Part shown: positions 1-13,600 of the stretch, piece after piece
How the letters are laid out: every line of letters starts with the position of its first letter
Position numbering within the stretch: position 1 is the first letter of the stretch
NCBI GenBank assembly: GCA_036346355.1
Contig: CM070571.1
Coordinates: 48,628,293 to 48,692,292 of the forward strand
Length of the DNA: 64,000 nt
Reading direction: 5' to 3'
Origin: Rhipidocladum racemiflorum
Taxonomy: Eukaryota > Streptophyta > Magnoliopsida > Poales > Poaceae
The notes under the pieces: generated by a model
What the model was told of the DNA's origin: nothing
Database searches by the model: none
Seen by the model: the letters and a program-made list of their open reading frames with translations, nothing else
Translations under genes and position numbers: made by a program

Positions 1-375
1 CCCGTGGGTACCCATGGGTACCCGAATTAATTAATATAAATTAAAAATAATGGAAAGTTAATTCAAGATTTTCAAGCATCGTTCGATATGTAAGATGCGG
101 TAACTTTCATGATTATGTACACCATATATTTTTCCTTTAAACATAGAAATTACAAATGAATTGATTGACAATTGATGGTTGAAAATTTGATTGCGAGGTG
201 AATTTAATTTCGGGTTTGGGTACCCGTTCGGGTTCGGGTTCCCATCGGGTTCGGGTATGGGTGTGGGTATGTACCCGTGAGAGATTTCGGGTTCGGGTTT
301 GGGTATGAATTTCGGGTTTCGGGTTCGGGTCTACGGGAGGTCTACCCGCCCGTACCTGCCCGATTGCCATCCCTA
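1..375. mobile_element. terminal part of a hAT-like DNA transposon
   Basis: Read on the minus strand, the element begins at 375 with tagggatggcaatcgggc, which resembles the Ac/hAT terminus (YAGGGATG). It is followed by dense subterminal repeats of the type cgggttcgggt and gggtaccc, in both orientations. The eight bases outside the end (376-383, atcagact) are the presumed target duplication. The element interrupts a gypsy gag frame exactly there. The other end lies beyond the window, so no transposase can be assessed. Confidence 0.65.
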
Positions 376-1539
376 ATCAGACTGCGCGACCTCTCCACAT
401 TGCGCCATGAAACGCCCGATGTGCTCCAAGGTCATAGTAGAGTCATCCCTAGAAAATTTAGCAAAGTCAGGAACACTGTACCCGTTGGGATATGGGATCC
501 GATCAATGTAATCCGGATACGGCTTCCTATAGCCGACGGTCCGCCCCTTTGGCTATATGCCAAACTGATCTCTTAGGACGGCACTAATAGCTTTGGCCCA
601 ATCAGTCTCTCTAGCCAATGCCACGTGTGCCTGAGGCATTTGCTGACTAGGGTTGAACTCGTTGGGATGCCCCCCCGAGTGCAAACTCGAGCTGGCGTTA
701 CAGCTGGGGCTATATTGCCACTCATGGTTGCTCGTAGCCGATAAGTTGTTGCCTTACTATCGGCTCGGGTATCAGAACAAAGAGTTTCGAATACGTAACA
801 ACCCTATAGGGGGCCGGATCCCATGGTGGGATTGGCTCGATTTACTACGGGTGTACATGACTTTCGACCAGTTGTGAAACCGATCCAGGTAAACATAGTA
901 CAGGACAGATGGGGGTAAGCCAGATTGATTGTCCAGTTTAGAGAAATCAGTATAAGATTGGTAATGCCTCACCCCACTTGTCTGAGGATCCCGCGGTAGG
1001 ATCACGGTTGGTTGCACTGATGCCGCAGTGGGGGGAATAGCTGACGGCTTGGGATCAACCGTTGGCTTAATGTTTTTGGTATTATTCCCTACAGAAAATA
1101 CTGGGTATGTCGGCAAAGCTTGCGGTGGATCAAGCAGAGTATCGGCCGACACTAGCTCTTAGGCAACTTCCTTAACGCTATTCGATATCATCGGCCTGAG
1201 GGTAGTTACCAAAGCCAATGACTAATTGATAAATGCACAATGTATAGATTGATTGATCATATCCGATAACTCCGCCTAAGCGGTCATGTATCGGCTTACC
1301 TGTGCGTTCTTGGCAACATCTAGGAGATCCTTGTTGCCGAAGTTGACCGTCGGCAGTGCGGTCTTCTACGTAACGCCTCGTCGGGTCTTCTAGTAGCAGT
1401 TGAGCATCATCTGCTCAAACGCAACCTTCTGATCCTCAATCTCCTTGCATTGTTCTGTTGTTAAATCGTCCAATGTAGGGACGATTATCGCTTCGGAGTT
1501 GATGTCGGACGGGAAAGTTGATTTTCCAGCTGAAGACAT
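376..1539 (-). pseudogene. Ty3/gypsy gag remnant (Tat/Retand-like), truncated
   Basis: The minus-strand frame starts at ATG 1539 (MSSAGKSTFPSD). Its conserved gag core lies at about 376-660 and contains KPYPDYIDRIPYPNGY, VPDFAKFS and TLEHIGRFMAQCGE, the hallmark N-terminal gag block of grass Tat-lineage gypsy elements. The frame contains several stops, for example a TAG inside the core near 553, and is cut off at 376 by the hAT end. Gag would form the particle coat during replication, but this copy cannot make a full protein. Family assignment rests on motif recognition only. Confidence 0.6.
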
Positions 1540-1952
1540 GTTATCCAGTCGTGTCCCACCAGGCGTACCAAAAGTGTGTTTGTGTAAAAAAAAACTTGAT
1601 GATGGATTAATTGCAATCAACACACGCAAACACCGGGTTTATTCCTTGGGTGCGAGCTTGACAACCAATTTGATCCTACAATCGGCTAGAGAATGAGATG
1701 ACAACCGATTATTAAACCGATTGAATTCTTAACAATGATCTAATCGGCTGATTCAAGCCGATTTTGATGAGAAGGAAGGTAATCGATAGATCTAATCTAT
1801 CTAATTGGACAGATCAATGGGTAAAGGGTGTTTATCCCATAAAGGCAATGCGCAACAAGATCGGGGGAAAACAGACTTGAGTCGATGTAAATCGATGAAA
1901 TCAATAATCGGCGATGCGCAACTTTGTTGATCAAAACGAATTATAGATAAAA
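1540..1952 (-). other. probable gypsy leader upstream of gag
   Basis: This stretch is non-coding and rich in the word atcggc and its complement (for example 1680-1760). It lies directly upstream of the gag start on the minus strand, which fits the untranslated leader of the same retrotransposon. No primer-binding site or LTR boundary could be recognised. Confidence 0.35.
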
Positions 1953-2055
1953 GATTACAAAACTAAAAAAAACTACTTTAACGACGCCCATCATCTTCTT
2001 GTAGATTACAAAACTAAAAAAAAACTACTTTAACGACGCCCATCATCTTCTTGTA
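1953..2055. repeat. 51-bp direct tandem duplication
   Basis: The 51-bp unit at 1953-2003 is repeated at 2004-2055. The copies are identical except for one extra A in a homopolymer, so the duplication is recent. Confidence 0.9.
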
Positions 2056-3525
2056 TAGCCTCTAGACTCGAACGTGTCCTTCTCGATCTCTTCTTTAATT
2101 GCTCGTGTTGGCTTCAATACTTTCCATATGAAACTACGACCTGCCAAAAACGTAATGATCTATGATTTTGATTAGCTATGACCTGCCGAGAAAGTGTCGA
2201 TCTTTGATTTCGATTTATCCCTTACTAAATTTATTGCAACCAACTCTAATAAAAAATCAGTCACATACCAAATTCGAGTGTCAGCACACTTCTCCATGGG
2301 AGAGAAGTCAGGTGAAGTGACATGGAAGTACAAAAATTCTCGTGAAATTCATGCATTCTAAACAAGACCTCAAAGTGCATAGTATAAAAAAGTATTGATC
2401 CCTCATGCTCTTAATCCGTTCTTCACAAAATTCATTCCTGAAAAGGCTCGCTCAACACTCTTAGTTGCTGCGAAAAGGATTAGCACCCACTTGATAAGCA
2501 AATAAACACGTTTGGATTCAAATATCGAGTACATAGCCATGTAGGTGTATATATACCTACTATACCTACCAAATAAATGGTATTTTGCAAAAAAAAAAAT
2601 TGGGAGCGCAATTGCACGTCTCTCTGTTCATTGTAGCTCGCACATATGTTCCCATGAAACAACTGTCAGTATAATACTGCATTTTAATTTCCTAAACTTG
2701 TACGGTTACCACACCCAGTCCCCTGAACTGGAAAATTTAGTTGTCAAAGCCTCGCTAAACCAGCTAACAATAGCAAGAGCTAGCTAGACAAGAAAACCGT
2801 GTGCATTACAATCTAAATAACAACAGCAGCACCGCACACCACAGCACGCTCGCGTGTCGAGTAGGCTGTGCCCTGTGGAGATCCGTCACCTCAATCAGTC
2901 ACACGTAGCGGAGGACGGAAAAAAATTCTAATATGACGAAATCATTATTTCTATGTATCAAGAATACACGTGGCAGGACATGTGCTAAGAGTACTAAGGA
3001 TACACGTGGTATGGCAGGTGCCATACCCCGCCATACGTGGCCCTCCGCCCAGTCAGACATGTTTTCATCGTCCATTGTTAGGTTACGTCTCCTCCAACAC
3101 CACCACATGGAGTAGAGTAGACATGGAGTAGACTCTGCATTATGCTGTGCTACGCTATGCAGCAGCAGCAACATGCAACTGTTGGAAAGCTGCGTCTGAA
3201 CATCACGCGCACAGCGCGGTACACAGACGGGGCCGCTCGCTGTATTGGCAAGTTCTTTACCTTTAAGCTAGGCGTTGACCTCGAGCAGTGGGACTCGACT
3301 CGAATAACTGGAGCCGCGAGTTGATGTGACGCACGTGTTACAATACATATGTATGTATATACATCTCTTTATTGTTTTCTGCAGAAAAGCATAGGGGAGA
3401 GTTGGGTGTAGCTGCAAAAGTCGAACAGCCACAGGCAGGAATGAACCTCCTTCGCACGTCGCAAGCGCCTGCTAGTACGTGTCGCTCCGCTGAGAGCTCC
3501 CTTCCTGGATCCAAGTCAACTTCGT
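2056..3525. other. intergenic, nothing recognised
   Basis: No coding frame with recognisable protein, tRNA or clear transposon end was seen. The short ORFs lack motifs. There is a short palindromic stretch around 3005-3045 (ggtatggcaggtgccatacc). Confidence 0.4.
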
Positions 3526-3768
3526 ACAGATAGTACTAAAGACAACTTATACAATAGACTGTCTATATAGCTGTCTATAATAATCTCTTATATAATTAAT
3601 AGACTATCTGTACAATGGTATACACACTATAAAGTTGTCTATAAAACCATCTGTTAAACAGTAGACAGCATATTTCTTTCTCTTCCCTCTCTCCTCCACA
3701 TCATTCAAAATGTGATGTGACATACCCTTATAGACAGCTGACATTTACCATTGTACATGCCCCTAAAC
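3526..3768. mobile_element. degenerate MITE with tgtctat-type inner repeats
   Basis: The right end reads, on the minus strand, ggggcatgtacaatggtaaa. A related word (ctgtacaatggtata) occurs inside at about 3609, and agacagct/tgtctata repeats fill the element. The left terminus is too eroded to place exactly, and no target duplication could be confirmed. It resembles grass Tourist/Harbinger-type MITEs. Confidence 0.4.
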
Positions 3769-4653
3769 GCGTTATTACACTTATTCTCAAAACAAAAAAA
3801 AAACGCGTGATTACACTTAAACGTGATAAATTAAGTTTTCAACTAACTGACAAACGTCACATACCAAGTACTACGGAAAATCCATCGTAAGCAGAAAACA
3901 ATTTCTCCTGATGCAAGCGGCATCTGTTTTCGCATTCAGATCCATTTCATGCAAGCGAAACAAACCAAAACCAAAACCGGACAAGTTCCACCCCCAATAC
4001 TACATCCACAAAACCTAGCGACAAACATACACGAATCAAAGTGATTATGCCACTAGCAGAAAAAATGACAAATTGTTTGCCCTTTTAAATAAATTGCCAA
4101 AAATCAAAGATACATCACCTCTTGCAAGAAGAAACCATAACTCGCAGCCCCACTGGAACCGCACAGTATTGCTTAGACAAGCACAAAACCATATACACTC
4201 TAACACCGAACCGTCCTAAAAACTTATGAGCCGGAGATGCACCCCACCACCAGAGGCCTCCCCAACAAATGCCCTTTTAACCCCCCACCCCCCCCCCCCC
4301 CCCCCAAAAAATATATATATATATATTTAGTGGCCCAAACAGCATGACAAACAAGCGTCCTCACGGGGAGAAACTTTCCAGTGTCACGCTTGCACAGCCT
4401 GTGAGACCGACAACGAGCCACCGGGAAAATGACTACCGTGACAGATTATCCAAGAAGGCTCTATCATCGGCTCCACCTCTCGCAAGGATAAAATTTTGCG
4501 AGACTAAAATTGCCCTGCCTTGAACGGTAGAGACTAAAGGCTCCAAAACTCATTACCTGCAATCGCCAAATCACAGGATACTGACCCACCACTTCTACAC
4601 AACAGCGAAATGGCGACGATATCCAAGACAAACCACCTATGCTTCATGACTCA
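3769..4653 (-). other. 3' flank / likely 3' UTR of the importin gene
   Basis: This non-coding sequence lies downstream of the importin stop codon at 4654-4656. It includes a poly-C run with an (at)n tail at about 4281-4326 (simple repeat). No convincing AATAAA signal close to the stop was found on the minus strand, so the transcript end is unknown. Confidence 0.4.
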
Positions 4654-7600
4654 TCACTGTGCGTTTGCCTTCTCCAACTTCTCTTTCTCAATCTCTGCTC
4701 TTCTTCCCTCAGCATGTTGAGCTATGCCATTAGCAAGCGTCTGGTAGTGGAAATCAAGAGTTTGCATGAGGTTCTGGAACCTGGACAGATCAGATGCTTG
4801 CAAACCTGTTCCAAACGGTACTTGTGAGGGACTTTAACACATGTATTTGGGAAAAAAGAAGCATTTGTTAGCAAAAGATCCACTCTACCTTGCACGGTTT
4901 CAACAAAGAAAATGAACGGATCCACCTCATCAATAGGTGATTGCAGCTCCTCATCATCACTGAAATCATCATCCGAGTCATCATCCTCATCAGCTGGCTG
5001 GAAGCCTCTAGCCTGGATCAACAAAAGAAATCAGAACTTCAGAAGTGAATAGACAATATATCCTGAACAAAAGACTATGATCTGTCATTTTACTCTAGCC
5101 ATGAATCGAAACAGGAAATGAATATCCACACAAACAAACAGGTACCTTAGGTGGCAAATGATTCTTACTGTGATTAGAAAAAAAATGAAAGAATAGTGTT
5201 GAGAGCCCAGTGATACGCGTGTTAGCAGTCAAAGATTGCAACAGACCTCTGCAGCTAGTTTCTGAAGATGAACAGTGTTCACTTCATCGCCATCTTCATC
5301 ATCATCAAGACCCATCTCCCTATCAGATTCAACTTCGTCATCATCGTCTTCATCAGCATCGAAGCCATCCATATCATCACCAGCAGCATCATTTTGCTTC
5401 TTAGATTCTGCTTATTGAGAAAAAAAGACCAACACAAATCACAAACTTAAGCAAGCAAAGTTGAAGATGACAGAATAACCATAGAATGGAGATAGATAGT
5501 GTGACGCTCCCACTAACATAAGATAAGCTATCATCAGGGCACCACACTCAGCAAAATAAGCAAAACAATAACAAAAAAGCTTAATCTAACAGAAATCAAA
5601 ATAAACCAACGTATAATACATGTAAGTTGACCAACTTCACTACATCGAAAACAAACAAAATGCAGTAAAACAGATGCAAAGTCCACCTGCAACTTGATCT
5701 TTGTAAGCAACAAGCAGCTCGAGTGTTGCTTTGAAAACACGATCCAGAGCTTCTGCTGGAATATGATCTGCTGGAAGGCCAATAAGAGAGGTCAGCCCCA
5801 AGCAGCAAACCTTCTTATCATGCTCTCTGCAAATAACGCAATACAAAAATCTCAATTCACCGTAGGCCATACGAGGAAGAAAGAAGACCTTACAGAACTT
5901 GGAAATAATGTACCTCTTGAAATTGGCTCGCATGCCACTCTTTTTTACTTGTTGTAACATAATAAACCACAGGTTGAAAATTTCTGTCGCAACCCCAAGT
6001 TTATGTAAAATTGCAAGTGTCAATGAAGGGTTATAGTAGAGAGCATTAGCAATCTGCAAGTACCACATGAAGGTTCTTAGGTATATGTGTAGTAAATAGA
6101 TAACACATAAAGTTCAGTCCCTGATGAGTAAACCCTATCTTATGTGAAATTGTGAACCCTACTAATGTTAGTATATATAAATGTGAACATAAATGATCTT
6201 TACCACAGTGGTCACAGCGTAACCTGGTTATGCCACCATAGCATCACATGACGCTGACATCAGCTTCAGCATCCATGTGTGCTTCCAAGCGGCAAAACCG
6301 GGTGACATGGCAACCCATGTGACAAAACCACTGTCCACACACTCAAAACTGCTAAGCAAAACTGGTGTCTAAGGTGTTCAGTGAACAGATATCGGAAGAT
6401 CAGGGGGTTAAGAGGACAAATGCCACAGCTACAAATGTTATCATAGTATAATTGCAGTGTGATATAAAAGCTAGCTAGTGGCAGTTATGCAACTGCTAGT
6501 GTTTTGGTAACAGCGTTAAATATTATGGACATGTTTTTAAACTGTTGTGATCTTGTGGATGAATGAGATTTACTGTCATTTGGGACTATCAACTCTCTTT
6601 TTCTGATTTTTCAGTTTATCATACAGGATTTAGAGCATTCAGTTAAAATTTGACAACTAATAGTGCTTAGTTTATGGTTTACAACTTGGATTTTAGGGTT
6701 CTGCAGTACTAGTATTTTAGTTATGATTTTGACGTCATTTGTATCTTACTTTTCTTTGTTAGACAACTTAGTTCTAAGCAGAGAACAATTTGGTGGTAAC
6801 AAACCAGTTGGTGGATAGTGTCAATCACCAACTAACATTGAACCTGACTGTTATGCATAATAAACAAATTGGTTCATGTACAGTTGAGATTTGGAACATT
6901 TATTTTCTAGAAACCAGACCAATAACCACTGGTAACTGGCAAGTGTTAGTGATAACCAGTTTGAAATGTACAGACACGATTTTCAAATTACTAACTCAGC
7001 CAGTATCCTTACAGGTTCCCACTGGTAAGCTGCTACCAGGCTGTTTGTAAGAACCAGTTTGGTACTGAGTTTGAAACCATGGTTCTGAGATACTAAGATA
7101 CACAACATTACTTGTCAAGGAAATATCTTATTGCAAATCCATCTTTGGGTGACAGGTTTGCACTAGAGATTTCCCTTTAGGCCCCATTTGGATGGACCGA
7201 GATGTCCCCGGATCCTAGCCAATCCACACGGAAGTGGGCCAGGAACCCAGGCCATCCCAGCCCATCCACGTTGAAGTTAGCTGATTAACACCCATAAAAA
7301 GAATAAGCAGAAATTGAAATTTCAATACAACAATTGGGCTCCTGGCTGATTAGCATTAGTCGGAAATAAATAAGGCATCTTCATATTGCGTCTTACCACT
7401 TGTACAAGGAGGCATTTCAAATATGGTTTCTGTGCTCGACGAAACCGATCAATTGTAAGCCTGAGGTAAGGCTCAACCCATTGATCCACATGGCCTTTGC
7501 AGTTCTGGAAAACCACTTCGATAAGCTTGGGAGCAGGCTCAATATCAGAATCTTCCATGTTTTGGTCCATCATAATCTACAAGTATTGACGACTATCAAC

Positions 7601-10600
7601 AAAGGCTAATACCATGCATAATAACTTGACAAGGAAGTTTTAGCCACACTCACAGATGATAGTGCATTCCACAAGCTCTGCTGATAGTCAGGATCTTTGC
7701 ACGCAAGAAAATGATCGGTGCCACGGGAAACATAGTTGTCCAATGGAACAAGAATATCTGTTGGGCAAGATTAAAAATGCTAAGACCAAGCTACAAACAG
7801 TTTCTCTTAAACATAAAATGCCCTTTTTAAAAGGTGGTCCTTTAAACAACTTGATAGCATGGAAGAAACAACATGAACAGCACACGATGTTTTTCCCTGA
7901 GATAAATACAAGAAACCTCAGTCAAGATGACAGCCAAACCAACAATTCCATATATTACTGGGACTTTACTAGCTGCTGCACAAGTGCACCCATGGTTGTC
8001 ATGGTGTCACCAAGGCGTCGCCTTGGCGACGTGGCGCTCCGGATGGGACGCCGTGGATGCTCGCCTCGCCTTGGCCAACGCCTAGAAATTTACGGCATCC
8101 ACAGCCAGCTGCTAGGTGGGTGCCTTGGCCAACTAGCAGAGGAAAGCAACTTTAACCCACTAATCTTTGATGAGTGAGTGGAACACTGATTGGATTGATG
8201 CAGGAGCTGAAGATGTCCATGAGACGGAGCCGAAAAATCTGGACTGGCTATTATTGATCAGGCTATAGCCTATGGGTGCATCAAATGCGCTCCGTGGTCG
8301 CAATCTACCTTGGTCAGCTGGCAAAGGAAAGCAACTTTAACTCACTGACCTTTGATGAGTACGAGTGGAACACTGATTGAATTGATGCAGGTGCCGAAGA
8401 TGTCCATGAGACGGAGCCGAAAAATCTGGACTGGCTCTTATTGATCAGGCTATGGCCTATGGGTGCATCAAGTGCGCTCCGTGGTCGCAATCTACCTAGG
8501 CTTGTTAATTATGTTCTGAACTACTTCTCTAATGTGAGTCATTGTCAACTGTCAAGTGTCAATCCCTTTTGCTCACCATACCTTGCCTTGAGGGCGCCAT
8601 ATCGTCCTGGTGCCTCTCAAGCACCGTGGTCGCCATGTACGCCATGACAACCATGGTGCACATGCACTCTGGCAGATTATAACAATTCAATGGAAATCTC
8701 CAACCTTGGGGTAGGGCATGAAGGCATGAAAACAAAGGATGGGTGGGAAAGATAAAAGTGAAAAAACTGTGTTGTTGCAAGCATAGATCTATGATTTCCA
8801 AAGGCCTCTGATTAATTTTGGGACATTGTCTAAGAGGCACCGCAAAACTTGTGTATTAGCAAGACACTAAACATGGCACTAACAAGTGGGACATGGGCTG
8901 AGACAGCCCTGTCCTGTAGCAAAATGTAAATCTTTTGTAGTGTCCTGTAAAGATTTCCCTCTAATGTATTTTAACCATAGTTACCAGATTCGCTCTAAAT
9001 GCCCGTGAATCGCGAATTAGATTCATCGAACCCAAACTGCTCTAGGTTACAGGGTTCGTATTCGCAATGGAAATTGGAAGAAAAAGTGGCGAACCATGAA
9101 CCCAAATCCCGTACCGCGACTCGGATGAACCACGTTTCTGGTAACTATGATTTTGACAAACTCACAGCCTCCTTTCAGTAACATGAGAAACCATTGAGAA
9201 TTATTACCTCCGTTTCACAATATTCGTTCGGTACACATACCAAGGAGGCCCAAAATTGAAGTAATATTTAATGGAAATGGACCATGCTTGCCACCATTAG
9301 GTAGACATAGTACTACTCTATCTAATAGGGGCAATCATGATTTAATTCCAATAAATTAGACTTGCGGAACGGAGGGGGTACAAGGAACAGGCCAAAAATT
9401 AGAGAGTACAACGCAGATGGATTTAGCATACTAAACGAAAAGGTAAAAGTAGAAGATCAAAATTTTGGGGCCACTGGAACCTGGTGGCTGGAGCTGTGTA
9501 GACAACAGCTGTTAGCTACAGCAGTGGACAGTTTAGCTACACTCTACTACAGGACTGGATTCAACAATAGTATGAAGTATGAACGAAGTGCCTTGGAGAA
9601 CTGAAAACACTGATAAGTGATAATTAAAAATGACATGGCACAGTACTTTAATTTAAACTGTTGTTTGACCACGTGTGATAGTTGTGTAAATCAATGGATA
9701 ATTGGTGTATTTGAATTCAAAGGTTTTGTATGTTGTTGGACAAATTTTACAAGCTTCCCATTTATCGTAGCACACGTTGTCAAATTTTAGCTTAAATAGG
9801 ATCAACTTATCACTCAATCACTAATAGATAATTAAGTCAGGTTTGGACTTTGGAAATATCATGAGTCACTCCATACAAGTTTAGGAGCCTAAATATGTGG
9901 TCCATTTAATTCAGGGATGTAACTGACACACCCATGCAATTTGAGGGACAGGTTGCACTTTACCAAGGTTATTAGGTCACAAAGTCGAGTCACCATGGTA
10001 CCAACTTGCCGACTAGTCGATCTACCACCTGTTGTTGCTATTCTCCTACTATTATGTCTAGATGTAGAACAAAGTAGCGAAACGTAGCCAAGGAAGGAGT
10101 GAGAGAGAAGATTCAAACTTCAGAGAGGAGAAAAGAGAAGAGAGGACAACAACTAGGAGGTGAGGAGCCCCGCCACAGCTTGTTGTCGCCATTGGCAACC
10201 TCGTCACAACTTGTCGTCAGAAGCCTCATGCCCTCATCACATCTTACCTTCGCCATTGTCATCATCACTGTCGCATCACAGCTCCATCACCATGTGCAGC
10301 TTGCTGACTAGTCGATCTACCACCTGTTGTTGCTATTCTCCTACTATTATGTCTAGATGTAGAACAGAGTAGCGAAACATAGCCAAGGAAGGAGTGAGAG
10401 AGAAGATTCAAACTTCAGAGAGGAGAAAAGAGAAGAGAGGACACCAACTAGGAGGTGAGGAGCCCCGCCACAGCTTCTTGTCGCCATCGGCAACCTCGTC
10501 ACAACTTGTCGTCAGAAGCCTCATCACATCTTACCTTCGCCATTGTCGTCATCACTGTCGCATCTCAGCTCCATTCACCATGTGCAGCTTGCACCTCTGT

Positions 10601-13600
10601 GCTTCCTCAGAGCTCATGCATCACAACCGCTGCCAGCTATACGGTGAGAGGAGAAACCCTAGGAAGCACCAATGCCTCGTCTTCCCTTCCTCTGTCTGCT
10701 CTCCTCAGCTTATATAGTGAGAGGCTGAGAGTTGAGTTGGGCCAGCGAGGCTGAGCCCAGCCCACATCCATTCTTCCTTTCCTTTCCCTTATTTAGCAAA
10801 TCACCAACGCCGCCACTGCTCTTTGCTTCACACACGCTGTCACCACCGCCACTATGTCGGCAACACTAGCACCACCCTTTCCTTCTCTTGTTCCCCTCTT
10901 CCCTCCTCCCCTTTACCCCTAGTATACCCCTCTCGATCTGACAATGGGGCAGCCATGCGAAACAAGCCGGGCGCCCAACCATGCATAATTAGTCAGCCTG
11001 GACACCGATTAGTCGCTCCAGTTGCCCAACTAGGCCTCCAAATCGAGTCGATTGCTTCAGTTGGCAGCCAAGAACCGACCGGACAACTAATCGTGATGAC
11101 TTAATAACATTGCACTTTACTCTAAAAAAATATGCAGTTATCAGTTAGCGTGGTAGGAAGCCTCTTCTATTTAAAAAATTTATGTTCAAGAGTTAAAGTA
11201 AACCAGAGAACAGAAGCAGAAAACATGTTTGCACATCATAAGAGACTAGACCACATGCTTCCCCCTTGCCATCAAGGCATCCAACTATACAGACCCCAAA
11301 AATATTTCATGTAATCTAAAGCTTATGTATGAAGACTAAATGCCTAAAAGGATGAAAATATGCAGATTGTTAACTACGAAAAGTGCTATATCAATCTACC
11401 AAGAACAGAATAACAATTACTTGCTTCAGCAAATATTAACCAATGCATGTGTGTATGTTTCCATGTGCCATGCATATGGAGAGTCCATGAAAGAATATTT
11501 TGGAAACATCACCAACATAAGGAGAAAATAACCAAACATGATAGGCATAACCATCACGAAAAAGCATGCAGTGAAGGGCATCAGGAAATTTAAATAAAAA
11601 TTAACCTTCCAAATAGATAAAGATAAAATTTAATAGTATGGTATTATAAAGTTTGACATACTCTCAAAAAAATCTATGGCCCAATCATTAAGAGCCTCCA
11701 TCATCAACGGCCATAAGCTCCACATGTCCAACGAAATTGTTGGCGAGAAAAATGTCATATAGGAGACAATTTCCAGGACTTCTTCATAAACATCTGCCAA
11801 GAAAGGGGGAGAATTGAGTGTACGACCAAAACGAACAAAACAAATCATACGAAATAATTATTACGAACACAATGTCAGCATAAGAACCCATATCCCTGTA
11901 GCTATGCTGTTTCATAGTTCAGAAAATTGGCTTAACAAAGCAATGTAACCAATTCTAACTCCAGCTAGTTTCGGAAACAGACAAGGTATATTTGGAAGAA
12001 TTTCTGTCCAAAAATTGCTTTTATTGAGTTTTCCAAGTCATAACTACTGGTGTAATCTTTGTTACAAAAAACTACATGTGTTATGCGTAATCAAGCATAC
12101 TTTATAACAGAAGGAAAAGAATTCACTCTTAGCACCCACAACCTCTTATTTGCCAAAAGAAGTTTGGTTCTCTTCCAAGATAGGTTTTTTCAATCCGAAA
12201 TCTTCATCTTCTATTTAGTTCTTGATATATCTACCAAAAACTTCAAAAAAAATACCCTTCTCCCTCCTCCAACAGTCACAGATAGTTGGGCTTTGGGCCC
12301 CTCCCCGCATGAGCCTATTGGATTTTGGAGAGCAAATTTGCAACCCTGATCCAGGCACTTTGTGCTAGTAATGATTGACTGGTTGTTTGACCAACAATAA
12401 ACCTAGTGGAATATGTGCTAGTAACTAAGGATATACATGGTGCATAGACACACAAACGAGTCAAATAAGATCACATTTGTTTTGGTCAGCAGACCAATTC
12501 TGTAAATCATTATTTACACCATCACTAGTGAGTCAATAAGAAATTTGTGCAGCACAACTTCATAATGCAATTAACATTATTTGCCCACTCCAGAATCTAA
12601 TTTTATTTGTGCCAGAAACTGTGACCTGAAACATTTCACATGCATTTTTGGTGTCCAGTAGGCTGTGTTTGGTCAACAAGAAATAATTAAAAACTACAAT
12701 ATTACAATAGAAGCATCTGAAACTATCCTTGGACAGTACAATACCTTGACCATCGGAAGTCAACATCCTGCGCATTATAGGCAACAAAGTGGGCTCAATT
12801 TGGATAAAAAGATGTGAGAGACTGCTAACGGACTCCAGAATTGTGCTTATGGCTCGTAAACAACCAACAGCTGCCAAAGCACCAGAATCGTCAGCTTCAT
12901 CATCAGCTTCTGAACTAGCCATACATCTCCAGAAGGCAGCAGCCTATCAGAAGTAATAGGCAAAATGTTTCACTAAGGCAGCACAAAATAATAGAAAGTG
13001 TAAGACTAAAGAGAAGAACACACCAGATTCTGGCACAACCCTAGTGCATATGGTGCCATCTCTTCGCCAAATTTATCAACAATGGTTTCAAGTGTGAACA
13101 CAAGGTCCTCGTTCTCAACTTCATGCATCAGTTTAAAAAATTCTGCACAATGCATGATTAGCCACAGAAATGATCTACCATCAAATTACAAGGTTGACAA
13201 AGGTAACTTCTTTGCATACCATCAAGGAGTTGAGGAAGTATAGGTCGAATTTCGTTCAGATCTGCAAAGGTAAATTAGAGTCAAATATTTGCCGTAATGC
13301 ACACAGTTCAGTAGGAAGTTAAGGTATTTAGTGGACAAAGAAAGTTTACCTTTGCATGCTTCAACAAAAGAACGAAGTGCAAAGACTGAATCAACCCGGA
13401 CAGGAAGTTCTGGATCACGCATTCCAGCAACGATACAGTGCATGGCTTTCCGAAAATTGTCCTGGTCCGAGAAGTTAATATGGGCATACTGCCCAGCAAC
13501 CCATGCTGCCTATTAGATGAAATACATCAGATTGATGTCATAAACAGAAACAACAATGAGACAGAATTCCACGAGCGCACAAAAAACGACTTAATAAGAA

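Larger units (their letters stand above)
7758..11661 (-). other. importin intron 15, loaded with DNA elements
   Basis: A 3904-bp intron. In order it contains a hAT-like element (7990-8655), a hAT MITE (8976-9149), a Stowaway-like MITE (9206-9378) and a 1149-bp hAT element (9964-11112). The remainder is AT-rich with no recognised features. Confidence 0.8.

Noticed and set aside
5210..5450. His-rich plus-strand ORF
   Set aside because: It is the antisense of the importin acidic exon (5247-5407).
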